Shown one piece after another: positions 1-6,299 of a stretch of 12,718 nt of DNA. The stretch covers positions 1 through 12,718 of the forward strand of contig JANNHK010000311.1 in the NCBI GenBank assembly GCA_031404355.1, written 5' to 3'. How positions within the stretch are numbered: position 1 is the first letter of the stretch; each line of letters begins with the position of its first letter. Source of the stretch: JANNHK01 sp031404355. Lineage in GTDB: Bacteria > Actinomycetota > Acidimicrobiia > IMCC26256 > PALSA-610. The notes beneath the pieces were generated by a model. That model worked only from the letters and a program-made list of their open reading frames with translations. It did no database searches and was not told the DNA's origin. Both the position numbers and the translations under genes were made by a program.

Positions 1-151
1 GATGGGCAGCGTGAAGATCACCACGCTGAACCTCACGGTCGTCGAGGGCGACGCCGAGCGCAACCTGCTGCTCATCAGAGGGTCGGTCCCCGGCGCCAAC
101 AACGGCCTCGTGTTCGTGCGCAACGCCGTGAAGGCGGGGACGTCGTCATGA
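1..151 (+). CDS. rplC: 50S ribosomal protein L3, C-terminal fragment
   Basis: The window opens inside this gene; the frame starts at base 2 and gives 50 codons including the TGA stop at 149-151. The visible protein carries the L3 C-terminal signature: MGSVKITTLNLTVV, then the ERNLLLIRGSVPGANNG stretch, then LVFVRNAVK. L3 binds 23S rRNA domain VI early in 50S assembly and reaches toward the peptidyl transferase centre. The start and most of the protein lie outside the window, so this is partial because of the cut, not broken. Its stop overlaps the rplD start as ATGA (148-151), the usual S10 operon arrangement and a sign of translational coupling. Confidence 0.95.
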   Translation, partial: MGSVKITTLNLTVVEGDAERNLLLIRGSVPGANNGLVFVRNAVKAGTSS

Positions 152-852
152 GCACCATCACGATGAAGACCGCGGCCGGCGCCGACGGCGGCACCGTCGA
201 ACTGCCCGACGAACTGTTCGGCATCGAACCCAACGTCGCCGTCATGCACCAGGTCGTCACCGCGCAGCTCGCCTCCAAGCGCGCGGGTTCGCACTCGACG
301 CTGACACGTTCCGAAGTCCGAGGCGGCGGCGCCAAGCCGTGGCGCCAGAAGGGCACCGGTCGGGCCCGGCAGGGTTCCATCCGCGCTCCGCACTGGCGGG
401 GCGGCGGTGTGGCGCATGGCCCCAAGCCCCGCGACTACTCGCAGCGGACACCCAAGAAGATGATCAAGCTCGCGTTGCGTTCCGCGCTCTCGGACCGGGC
501 CGCCGAGCAGAAGATCGTCGTCATCGAGGCCTGGGGCATCGACGAGCCCAAGACGAAGTCGGCCAAGCAGGTGCTCGGCGCCCTCGGGTTGCGCACCAAG
601 GGTGAGCGCGACGACCGCGTGTTGCTCGTGCTCGACCGCAGCGAGCAAACCGTGTGGAAGTCGTTCCGCAACCTCGGCCGCCGCGTACAGATCATCCTGC
701 CCGACGAACTGAACACGTACGACGTGCTCGTCAACGACTGGCTGGTGTTCTCGCAGCCGACCCTCGACGCAACGGTCGCCCGTTTCACCAGCGCGGCCAG
801 CGCGCCTGCCGGCGAATCGGCCGATGAATCAAGTGGTGACGACGATGAATAA
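148..852 (+). CDS. rplD: 50S ribosomal protein L4
   Basis: This 234-residue protein is L4, which binds 23S rRNA and sends a long loop into the peptide exit tunnel. The loop is clear at about residues 53-105: TRSEVRGGGAKPWRQKGTGR, then the ARQGS segment, PHWRGGGVAHGP and the YSQRTPKKM end. The C-terminal globular part includes VLLVLDR (158-164) and LNTYDVLVNDWLVF (188-201). In E. coli L4 also represses the S10 operon; the operon leader lies outside the window, so this cannot be judged here. The ATG start at 148 overlaps the rplC stop. L4 is usually about 200-220 residues; the excess is a short acidic tail ending GDDDE. The stop (850-852) overlaps the start chosen for rplW. Confidence 0.97.
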   Translation: MSTITMKTAAGADGGTVELPDELFGIEPNVAVMHQVVTAQLASKRAGSHSTLTRSEVRGGGAKPWRQKGTGRARQGSIRAPHWRGGGVAHGPKPRDYSQRTPKKMIKLALRSALSDRAAEQKIVVIEAWGIDEPKTKSAKQVLGALGLRTKGERDDRVLLVLDRSEQTVWKSFRNLGRRVQIILPDELNTYDVLVNDWLVFSQPTLDATVARFTSAASAPAGESADESSGDDDE

Positions 853-1141
853 GAACCCGCGCGACATCATCATCAAGCCCGTCGTCTCGGAGAAGTCGTA
901 CGCGTCGTACGACCTCAACGTGTACACGTTCATCGTCGCCCCCGACGCGAACAAAATCGAGATCCGCAAAGCGGTCGAGGAACTGTTCGCTCGCAAGGTG
1001 GCCAAGGTCCACACGATCAACCGCAAAGGCAAGCGGAAGCGCAACCGTCGCACGGGAACGTGGGGCGCGCGTCCGAGTCTGAAGCGCGCAATCGTCACCC
1101 TCGCACCTGGCGAGGACCGTATCGACATCTTCGGGAGCTAA
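845..1141 (+). CDS. rplW: 50S ribosomal protein L23
   Basis: L23 sits at the mouth of the peptide exit tunnel and is the docking site for trigger factor and the signal recognition particle. The protein begins MNKNPRDIIIKPVVSEKSYA, the standard L23 N-terminus, and continues with the family's anchors YTFIVAPDANKIEIRKAVEE and VHTINRKGKRKR. The ATG at 845 gives 98 residues, matching the usual 95-100, and overlaps the rplD stop. An in-frame ATG at 824 would add seven residues (MNQVVTT) not expected in the family, so 845 is preferred, although its ribosome binding site is weak. The TAA stop is at 1139-1141, two bases before the rplB start. Confidence 0.95.
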   Translation: MNKNPRDIIIKPVVSEKSYASYDLNVYTFIVAPDANKIEIRKAVEELFARKVAKVHTINRKGKRKRNRRTGTWGARPSLKRAIVTLAPGEDRIDIFGS

Positions 1142-1143
1142 GG

Positions 1144-1980
1144 GTGGCGATTCGCAAACGCAAGCCCACCAGCCCGGGCCGTCGCTTCCAGACCTCCTCG
1201 GACTTTGCGGAGATCACGAAGGACAAGCCCGAGAAGCGGCTGACCAAACCCAAACCGAAAACCGGTGGCCGCAACTCGTACGGCCGCATGACGTCGCGCC
1301 ACCGCGGTGGCGGCCACAAGCAGCGCTACCGCGTCGTCGACTTCAAGCGGAACAAGGACGGCGTCCCCGCGAAGGTCGCGGCGATCGAATACGACCCGAA
1401 CCGCAACGCGCGTATCGCGCTCCTGCACTACTACGACGGTGAGAAGCGTTACATCCTCGCCGCGGCCGGTCTCAACGTCGGCGACGTGCTGCAGAGCGGA
1501 CAGGGTTCCGAGATTCGTACGGGCAACGCACTGCCGCTGCGGTACATCCCGGTGGGTACGACGGTGCACAACGTCGAGTTGAAGCCGGGTGCCGGAGGGA
1601 AGATGGGCCGGGGCGCGGGCGCCTCAATCCAGCTCATCGCCAAGGAGGGCGCGTTCGCGACCGTCCGTCTGCCGTCTACCGAAATGCGGCGGGTGCCGAT
1701 CGACTGCCGCGCGACGATCGGTGAGGTCGGCAACAGCGAAATAGGACTCGTCTCGATCGGTAAGGCCGGTCGTAACCGCTGGAGGGGTCACCGCCCGAAG
1801 GTTCGTGGTGTCGCCATGAACCCGGTCGACCACCCGCTCGGTGGCGGCGAGGGCAAGAGTTCCGGTGGCCGACACCCGGTGTCGCCGTGGGGCAAGCCCG
1901 AAGGCCGCACCCGCAAGAAGGGCAAGTCGTCCGACAAGCTCATCATCCGCCGCCGGCGTACCCGCGGCGCTCGGAGGTAA
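1144..1980 (+). CDS. rplB: 50S ribosomal protein L2
   Basis: L2 is among the most conserved 50S proteins; it binds 23S rRNA domain IV and supports subunit joining and peptidyl transferase function. The GTG start at 1144 gives MAIRKRKPTSPGRR, the canonical N-terminus, with a GGAG six bases upstream; 278 residues is the normal length. Visible blocks are GGRNSYGRMTSRHRGGGHK (41-59), KPGAGGKMGRGAGAS (147-161), and the C-terminal AMNPVDHPLGGGEG (224-237) followed by GGRHPVSPWGKPEGR (241-255). The last block normally reads DHPHGGGEG; the second His is Leu here (codon CTC), while the first His (230) is kept. The frame is open upstream to about 1060, but that would add 28 unrelated residues inside rplW and is rejected. 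Confidence 0.97.
   Translation: MAIRKRKPTSPGRRFQTSSDFAEITKDKPEKRLTKPKPKTGGRNSYGRMTSRHRGGGHKQRYRVVDFKRNKDGVPAKVAAIEYDPNRNARIALLHYYDGEKRYILAAAGLNVGDVLQSGQGSEIRTGNALPLRYIPVGTTVHNVELKPGAGGKMGRGAGASIQLIAKEGAFATVRLPSTEMRRVPIDCRATIGEVGNSEIGLVSIGKAGRNRWRGHRPKVRGVAMNPVDHPLGGGEGKSSGGRHPVSPWGKPEGRTRKKGKSSDKLIIRRRRTRGARR
1973..1977 (+). promoter_or_regulatory. Shine-Dalgarno of rpsS inside the rplB stop region
   Basis: GGAGG lies nine bases before the rpsS ATG and overlaps the last sense codons of rplB, with the TAA stop right behind it. A ribosome finishing rplB would sit on this site, so it is a coupling point and fixes the rpsS start. Confidence 0.75.
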
Positions 1981-1986
1981 CCGTTC

Positions 1987-2265
1987 ATGCCGCGCAGTCT
2001 GAAGAAGGGCCCGTTCATCGACGACCACCTCAAGGTGAAGGTGGACCGTATGAACGAAGCCGGCGAGAAGAAGGTCATCAAGACCTGGTCGCGCCGCTCG
2101 ACGGTTACCCCTGACATGGTCGGACACACGATCGCGGTGCACGACGGCCGCAAGCACGTGCCCGTGTACATCACCGAAGCGATGGTCGGGCACAAGCTCG
2201 GCGAGTTCGCACCCACCCGCACGTTCCGCTTCCACGCGGGCCAAGAGCGTTCGAGCCGGCGGTAG
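1987..2265 (+). CDS. rpsS: 30S ribosomal protein S19
   Basis: S19 binds 16S rRNA in the 30S head together with S13 and lies near the A and P site tRNAs. The 92-residue length is standard. The protein starts MPRSLKKGPFIDDHL and carries the family signature IKTWSRRSTVTPDMVGHTIA (about 38-57), then VYITEAMVGHKLGEFAPTRTF. The ATG at 1987 is supported by the GGAGG at 1973-1977. The stop is three bases from the rplV start, so the S10 operon order L2-S19-L22 is intact. Confidence 0.98.
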   Translation: MPRSLKKGPFIDDHLKVKVDRMNEAGEKKVIKTWSRRSTVTPDMVGHTIAVHDGRKHVPVYITEAMVGHKLGEFAPTRTFRFHAGQERSSRR

Positions 2266-2268
2266 GTA

Positions 2269-2937
2269 ATGGCACCCACAGTCACCGCTCCGCACGCCCG
2301 CGCCACCGCGCGGTACCAGCACGTCTCGGCGTCCAAGATTCGTCAGGTCCTCGCGCTCGTCAAGGGCCTCTCGGTCGACGACGCGATCCGCACCCTGCAG
2401 CTCAGCGAGAAGGAAGCGGCCGAAGACATTCTCAAGGTGCTCGACTCGGCTGTCGCCAACGCGGAGCACAACCGCCAGCTGCCCGCCGACGAGCTGTACG
2501 TCGCCCTCGCGTGGGCCGACGAGGGCCCGACCCGCAAGTGGGGTCAGCCCCGAGCCCGCGGCCGTTACTTCCGCATCCGCAAGCGCACGTCGCACATCAC
2601 GGTCGTTGTCGCTCGCTACGAAGAGGACGAGCTCGAGCAGCTGCGACGCAAGCAGGAGTCGACCGGGCGCGGTGCCGCGGTGCAACAGCGCCGCCGGGCC
2701 GAGCGCGTGCGTAAGTCGCGCGCCGCGGCGGCTCCCGAAGAACACGACCACGACGATCACGACCACGACCACGACCACGACCACGACGACGTTCACGATC
2801 ACGATCACGATCACGAAGTCGCAGGCATCGAGGAAGTCGATGCCGTGGACGAGGTCGAAGAAGTCGACGTCGACGAGGTCGAAGTCGAAGAAGCCGAGGG
2901 CGCGGAAGCCGACGACGAAGACGGCGAGGACAAGTAA
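2269..2937 (+). CDS. rplV: 50S ribosomal protein L22 with His/Asp-rich and acidic C-terminal extension
   Basis: L22 lines the peptide exit tunnel and contacts all six 23S rRNA domains. Residues 1 to about 117 form a normal L22 core: RYQHVSASKIRQVLALVKG (15-33), NAEHNRQLPADELYV (64-78), and the beta-hairpin region GPTRKWGQPRARGRYFRIRK (86-105) with RTSHITVVV. L22 is usually about 110-130 residues; this one is 222. The extra part is a charged helix-like stretch (118-155), then residues 159-182 with 11 His and 12 Asp, nearly perfect HD alternation, then a Glu/Asp/Val tail to 222. The reading frame through the repeat is continuous and the stop meets the rpsC start as TAATG, so the extension belongs to the gene. 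Metal binding by the HD run is plausible but unproven. The core call is secure; the tail's role is unknown. Confidence 0.96.
   Translation: MAPTVTAPHARATARYQHVSASKIRQVLALVKGLSVDDAIRTLQLSEKEAAEDILKVLDSAVANAEHNRQLPADELYVALAWADEGPTRKWGQPRARGRYFRIRKRTSHITVVVARYEEDELEQLRRKQESTGRGAAVQQRRRAERVRKSRAAAAPEEHDHDDHDHDHDHDHDDVHDHDHDHEVAGIEEVDAVDEVEEVDVDEVEVEEAEGAEADDEDGEDK
2743..2814 (+). repeat. CACGAC/CACGAT hexamer repeat coding for (His-Asp)n in rplV
   Basis: Twenty-four codons, mostly alternating CAC with GAC or GAT, encode residues 159-182 of L22. It is an in-frame simple repeat with two D-D interruptions and one Val. Such a tract can expand or contract by replication slippage in six-base steps without breaking the frame. 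The reverse strand reads as a poly-Val/Ile ORF, which is an artefact. Confidence 0.9.
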
Positions 2938-3872
2938 TGGGTCAAAAGGTCAACCCCTACGGCTTCCGGCTCGGTATCACGACCGACTGGAAGTCGCGCT
3001 GGATTGCCAGCGGCAAGGAATACACCGACTTCCTCATCGAAGACTGGCAGATCCGCGACTACCTGCGTAAGCAGCTCGAACGCGCTGCGGTCAGCCGCAT
3101 CGAGATCGAGCGCACGCGCGACAAGCTGCGCATCGACGTGTACACCGCGCGTCCGGGCATCGTCATCGGTCGCCGCGGCGCCGAGGCCGAGCGCTTGCGC
3201 GAGGGGCTGCGCAAGATCACGGGCAACCCGAAGATCCAGTTCAACATCCAGGAGATCAAGCAGCCCGAGGTCGACGCCATGCTGTTGGCGCAGGGTGTCG
3301 CCGACCAGTTGGCCGGCCGCGTCTCGTTCCGCCGGGCGATGAAGCGCGCGGTGCAGACCGCGATGAAGGCCGGTGCCCAGGGCGTGCGCGTCCAGTGCGC
3401 GGGTCGCCTCGGCGGCGCCGAGATGGGCCGCCGCGAGTGGTACCGCGAAGGCCGCGTGCCGCTGCACACGCTGCGCGCCGACGTCGACTACGGACTCGCC
3501 GAGGCCCGCACCACGTTCGGGCGCATCGGCGTGAAGGTGTGGATCTACAAGGGTGAGATCCTGCCCTACAAGAGCGCGGCCGAAGACAAGATCGCCAAGG
3601 AAGCCGCGATGGCGGTCGGCGAAGCCGCGGGCGACGGCAAGGGCCGCCGTGTGGTCAGCGCCGGTGGTGGCCGCCGCAAGGCGCCCGCACCCGACGCGTC
3701 GGTGGTCGACGAGACCGCCGCGGCACCCGCCGAAGGCGAAGAAGCACCGGCCCGGGAACTCGTGCACGAGGCCGACCCCGAGCTCGAACGATTGCTCGCC
3801 GAGGAAGAAGAGATCGAGCGCCGTACGCGCCAGGCGCACGAGACCCCGCACTTCCGCGGCACGGACGACTGA
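2937..3872 (+). CDS. rpsC: 30S ribosomal protein S3 with long C-terminal extension
   Basis: S3 lies at the mRNA entry tunnel of the 30S head and, with S4 and S5, contributes to mRNA unwinding. The N-terminus MGQKVNPYGFRLGI is canonical. A type 2 KH domain carries the GXXG loop as GRRG at 78-81 within RPGIVIGRRGAEAERLR. The C-terminal domain has AGRLGGAEMGRREWYREGRV (155-174) and RTTFGRIGVKVWIYKGEILP (191-210). E. coli S3 is 233 residues; here 311, because about 100 residues follow the YKGEILP end. These comprise a basic patch (VVSAGGGRRKAP) and then a Glu-rich, probably helical segment (LERLLAEEEEIERRTRQ). Extended S3 tails are common in actinobacteria. The ATG at 2937 overlaps the rplV stop. 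Confidence 0.97.
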   Translation: MGQKVNPYGFRLGITTDWKSRWIASGKEYTDFLIEDWQIRDYLRKQLERAAVSRIEIERTRDKLRIDVYTARPGIVIGRRGAEAERLREGLRKITGNPKIQFNIQEIKQPEVDAMLLAQGVADQLAGRVSFRRAMKRAVQTAMKAGAQGVRVQCAGRLGGAEMGRREWYREGRVPLHTLRADVDYGLAEARTTFGRIGVKVWIYKGEILPYKSAAEDKIAKEAAMAVGEAAGDGKGRRVVSAGGGRRKAPAPDASVVDETAAAPAEGEEAPARELVHEADPELERLLAEEEEIERRTRQAHETPHFRGTDD

Positions 3873-3884
3873 GGACCTGCCACC

Positions 3885-4301
3885 ATGTTGATGCCGCGCA
3901 AGGTGCGCCACAGAAAACAGCAGCGGGGCCGCATGCGCGGTCTGGCCAAGGGCGGAACGAAGCTCGCGTTCGGCGACTTCGGGATCCAGGCCCTCGAGCC
4001 GGGTTGGTTGACCAACCGCCAGATCGAAGCGGCTCGTATCGCGATGACCCGTCACATCAAGCGTGGCGGGAAGGTGTGGATCAACGTCTTCCCCGACAAG
4101 CCGATCACGCAGAAGCCCGCCGAAACCCGTATGGGTTCGGGCAAGGGCAACCCCGAGAAGTGGGTCGCGGTCGTCAAGCCCGGTCGTGTGCTCTTCGAAC
4201 TCTCGGGTGTCCCGGAGGCGATCGCGCGAGAGGCCATGCGCCTCGCGATTCACAAACTGCCGATGAAGGCGCGCTTCGTCGTGCGCCAGGACGAGGCCTA
4301 G
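3885..4301 (+). CDS. rplP: 50S ribosomal protein L16
   Basis: L16 organises 23S rRNA near the A-site tRNA and is needed late in 50S maturation. The 138-residue length is standard. The protein starts MLMPRKVRHRKQQRGRMRG and carries RHIKRGGKVWINVFPDKPIT (56-75), KPAETRMGSGKGNPEKWV (77-94) and the C-terminal KLPMKARFVVR. A GAGGA at 3871-3875, ten bases ahead and overlapping the rpsC stop, supports the ATG at 3885. The next gene, rpmC, follows after three bases. Confidence 0.98.
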   Translation: MLMPRKVRHRKQQRGRMRGLAKGGTKLAFGDFGIQALEPGWLTNRQIEAARIAMTRHIKRGGKVWINVFPDKPITQKPAETRMGSGKGNPEKWVAVVKPGRVLFELSGVPEAIAREAMRLAIHKLPMKARFVVRQDEA

Positions 4302-4304
4302 ACG

Positions 4305-4517
4305 ATGGCGACGAAAGAAGAACTACGAGCTGCAACCGACGACGCGCTGGAACATCAGCTCCTCGACGCCAAGGACGCATTGTTCAAGGCCCGGTTCCAG
4401 CACGCAACGGGCCAGCTCGACAACAGCGCGTTGTTGGGCCGGCTGAAGCGCGACGTTGCTCGCATCTCCACCTTGTTGCGCGAACGCGAGATCGCCGCCG
4501 CCGAGAGCCAGGAGTGA
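4305..4517 (+). CDS. rpmC: 50S ribosomal protein L29
   Basis: L29 is a small, mostly helical two-helix protein beside L23 at the peptide exit. The 70 residues fit the family (about 60-75): the first helix includes EELRAATDDALEHQLLDAKD and the second LLGRLKRDVARISTLLRERE. The link region FKARFQHATGQLDNSALLGR matches the usual L29 FNLRFQxATGQLxNxxRxR pattern. The stop at 4515-4517 is fused to the rpsQ ribosome binding site (AGGAGTGA). Confidence 0.96.
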   Translation: MATKEELRAATDDALEHQLLDAKDALFKARFQHATGQLDNSALLGRLKRDVARISTLLREREIAAAESQE

Positions 4518-4521
4518 CCTG

Positions 4522-4809
4522 ATGGCCGACGAAACCACAGACGAGACGAACGAGGCGCGCGGCAACCCCCGGAAGGTCCGGGAGGGCATCGCGGTCTCGA
4601 CGAAGATGGACAAGACCGTCGTCGTCGCCGTCATGAGCCGCGTGCGTCACCCGCGCTACTTCAAGACGGTGCAGCGCACGAAGCGCTTCTACGCCCACGA
4701 CGAGGCGAACGACGTGCGTGAGGGCGACCGCGTGCGGATCGCCGAAACCCGCCCGATGTCGAAGCAAAAGCACTGGCGCATCGTCGAGGTTCTTGAGAGG
4801 GCACGGTGA
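4522..4809 (+). CDS. rpsQ: 30S ribosomal protein S17
   Basis: S17 is a primary 16S rRNA binder with an OB fold, nucleating the 30S body. The ATG at 4522 gives 95 residues and has AGGAG at 4510-4514 with seven-base spacing. After a charged, probably disordered 17-residue N-terminus (MADETTDETNEARGNPR) come KVREGIAVSTKMDKTVVVAV (18-37), RHPRYFKTVQRTKRFYAHDE and the family signature GDRVRIAETRPMSKQKHWR (68-86). The frame is open upstream to 4456, but those residues overlap rpmC and lack S17 similarity. The stop overlaps the rplN GTG start. Confidence 0.97.
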   Translation: MADETTDETNEARGNPRKVREGIAVSTKMDKTVVVAVMSRVRHPRYFKTVQRTKRFYAHDEANDVREGDRVRIAETRPMSKQKHWRIVEVLERAR

Positions 4810-5174
4810 TCCAGCAAGAGTCACGGCTCAAGGTGGCCGACAACTCCGGTGCACGCGAAGTGCTGTGCATCAAGGTGTTGGGTGGCACTCGGCGCCGCTA
4901 CGCGAGCATCGGCGACATCTTTGTCGCGACGGTGAAGGAAGCGGTTCCGGGCGCATCGGTCAAGAAGGGCGACGTCGTGAAATGCGTCGTCGTCCGCACG
5001 AAGAAGGAAAAGCGCCGTCCCGACGGCAGCTACATCAGGTTCGACGAGAACGCGGCAGTGCTCATCAACGACCAGCTGGCGCCGAGAGGCACCCGCATCT
5101 TCGGTCCGGTGGGCCGCGAGTTGCGCGACCGCAAGTTCATGCGGATCGTGTCGCTCGCCCCGGAGGTGCTCTAA
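4806..5174 (+). CDS. rplN: 50S ribosomal protein L14
   Basis: L14 sits on the intersubunit face, forms bridges to 16S rRNA and is the docking site for the silencing factor RsfS. The length is 122 residues, the invariant family size. The protein begins MIQQESRLKVADNSGAREVL and includes the signature region VKKGDVVKCVVVRTKKEKRR and ends GRELRDRKFMRIVSLAPEVL. The GTG start at 4806 overlaps the rpsQ stop (GTGA), with a purine-rich GAGAGGG just upstream. Exact length agreement makes the GTG start safe. Confidence 0.98.
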   Translation: MIQQESRLKVADNSGAREVLCIKVLGGTRRRYASIGDIFVATVKEAVPGASVKKGDVVKCVVVRTKKEKRRPDGSYIRFDENAAVLINDQLAPRGTRIFGPVGRELRDRKFMRIVSLAPEVL

Positions 5175-5179
5175 CTCTC

Positions 5180-5512
5180 ATGAAGCTCAAAAAAGGTGAC
5201 GAGGTCGAGGTGCTGACCGGCAAAGACGTCGGCAAGCGCGGCGAGATCACCGCAGTCTTCCGAGACCGCGACAAGATCATCGTGAGTGGCCGCGGCGTCG
5301 GTGCCGACAAGCAGCGCATCAACGTCGTCAAGAAACACCAAAAGGCGACCAAGGCGACCATGCAGGGCGGCATCATCGACAAGGAGATGCCCATGCACGT
5401 GTCGAACGTCGCGTTGGTTTGCAGTGCGTGCGGTCCGACTCGCATCGGGTACCGCTTCACGCCCGCCGGCGACAAGGTCCGCGTGTGCAAGAAGTGTGGG
5501 GCTGACGTCTGA
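5180..5512 (+). CDS. rplX: 50S ribosomal protein L24, zinc-ribbon (four-cysteine) form
   Basis: L24 is an assembly initiator for the 50S and lies near the peptide exit. The ATG at 5180 gives MKLKKGDEVEVLTGKDVGKR, a clear KOW motif start, and 110 residues; GGAGGT at 5162-5167 is the likely binding site. Later come GGIIDKEMPMHVSNVALV (63-80) and a C-terminal pair of CxxC motifs: Cys 81 and 84 (CSACG) and Cys 103 and 106 (CKKCG), flanking RIGYRF. Many bacteria have lost these cysteines; here all four remain, so a bound zinc is likely. The frame is open upstream through rplN, but that part is not L24. The stop TGA overlaps the rplE ATG by one base. Confidence 0.97.
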   Translation: MKLKKGDEVEVLTGKDVGKRGEITAVFRDRDKIIVSGRGVGADKQRINVVKKHQKATKATMQGGIIDKEMPMHVSNVALVCSACGPTRIGYRFTPAGDKVRVCKKCGADV

Positions 5513-6093
5513 TGGCTACGAAGACGAACGAGACAAAAGAAGCGCCGCGACTCAAGCTGAAGTACGAGTCGGAGCTGAAGGCGCAACTCAAAGAGGAACT
5601 CGGGCTCGGCAACATCATGCAGGTCCCGCGCCTCGAGAAGATCGTGCTCAACATGGGTGTCGGTCGCGCCACGCAGCAACGGTCGCTGCTCGACGGCGCG
5701 GTCACCGACATGACGATCATTACGGGCCAGAAGCCTTCGATTCGTAAGGCGAAGAAGTCGATCGCGAACTTCAAGCTCCGTGAGGGCAACGAGATCGGTG
5801 TCAAGGCGACGCTGCGCGGCGACCGCATGTGGGAGTTCTACGACCGGCTCGTGAGCCTGTCGATTCCCCGCATCCGCGACTTTCGAGGAATGCCGACGAA
5901 CCAGTTCGACGGCCGGGGCAACTACACGTTCGGACTGAACGAACAGTTGGTCTTCCCCGAAATCGACTACGACAAGATCGACTCCGTGCGCGGCATGGAC
6001 ATCACGATCGTGACAACCGCGAATTCAAACGAGCACGGCCGTGCACTCATGCAGGCGCTGGGCTTCCCGTTCAGCCGCGAAGGCCAGGGGTGA
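5512..6093 (+). CDS. rplE: 50S ribosomal protein L5
   Basis: L5 binds 5S rRNA with L18 and L25 in the central protuberance and contacts P-site tRNA. The 193 residues are slightly longer than the usual 178-187, because of a charged N-terminus (MATKTNETKEAPRLK). Diagnostic stretches are RLEKIVLNMGVGRA (40-53), ITGQKPSIRKAKKSIANFKL (70-89) and RDFRGMPTNQFDGRGNYTFG (122-141), followed by EQLVFPEIDYDK. The ATG at 5512 shares its A with the rplX stop (TGATG), so re-initiation after rplX is likely. rpsN follows after four bases. Confidence 0.98.
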   Translation: MATKTNETKEAPRLKLKYESELKAQLKEELGLGNIMQVPRLEKIVLNMGVGRATQQRSLLDGAVTDMTIITGQKPSIRKAKKSIANFKLREGNEIGVKATLRGDRMWEFYDRLVSLSIPRIRDFRGMPTNQFDGRGNYTFGLNEQLVFPEIDYDKIDSVRGMDITIVTTANSNEHGRALMQALGFPFSREGQG

Positions 6094-6097
6094 ACTG

Positions 6098-6283
6098 ATG
6101 GCGAAAAAGGCACTTGTCAACAAGCAGCGGCGCACACCGAAGTTCAAGGTGCGCGGTTACACCCGGTGCCGCCGGTGCGGCCGGGCGCGCTCGGTGTACC
6201 GCGACTTCACGCTGTGCCGCATCTGTTTGCGTCAAATGGGCCACGCCGGAGAGATCCCCGGCCTCACAAAGTCTTCTTGGTAA
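6098..6283 (+). CDS. rpsN: 30S ribosomal protein S14, type Z (zinc-binding)
   Basis: This 61-residue protein is the short, zinc-containing S14, which assembles into the 30S head with S3 and S10. It starts MAKKALVNKQRRTPKFKVRG and carries two CxxC pairs, Cys 24/27 (CRRCG) and Cys 40/43 (CRIC), followed by the family end LRQMGHAGEIPGLTKSSW. The zinc-free form is longer (about 90-101) and lacks these cysteines; organisms with both often swap them under zinc limitation. An AGGGGTG at 6086-6092 sets the start at ATG 6098. The gene is too short to be noticed from size alone, but the identity is unambiguous. Confidence 0.98.
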   Translation: MAKKALVNKQRRTPKFKVRGYTRCRRCGRARSVYRDFTLCRICLRQMGHAGEIPGLTKSSW

Positions 6284-6290
6284 GGGGGGT
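6282..6290 (+). promoter_or_regulatory. Shine-Dalgarno deciding the rpsH GTG start
   Basis: AAGGGGGGT overlaps the rpsN stop. The G run ends ten bases before GTG 6300 and sixteen before ATG 6306. Only the GTG has acceptable spacing, which supports the start giving MTMTDPIADML. Confidence 0.55.
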
Positions 6291-6299
6291 GGCAGTTAA

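Noticed and set aside
1060..1143. Upstream extension of the rplB frame
   Set aside because: It overlaps rplW, and the added residues do not resemble L2; GTG 1144 gives the exact canonical N-terminus and has a good GGAG.
1624..2814. A 396-codon minus-strand frame with an N-terminal poly-Val/Ile run resembling a membrane anchor
   Set aside because: The hydrophobic run is just the complement of the CAC-GAC repeat in rplV, and the rest is opposite rplB, rpsS and rplV.
2743..2814. Repeat tract considered as a CRISPR-like or other non-coding repeat array
   Set aside because: The unit is six bases without spacers, and it is in frame inside rplV.
2811..4253. A 480-codon open frame on the minus strand opposite rpsC and rplP
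   Set aside because: It lies entirely opposite well-identified ribosomal genes and starts in the complement of the rplV acidic tail. High-GC genes with third-position bias often leave one antisense frame open. No motif or own binding site is seen.
4718..5179. Long upstream extension of the rplX frame, which would look like a 264-residue fusion protein
   Set aside because: The region is rplN in another frame; the translated extension has no L24 or other recognisable character, and ATG 5180 gives a standard L24.
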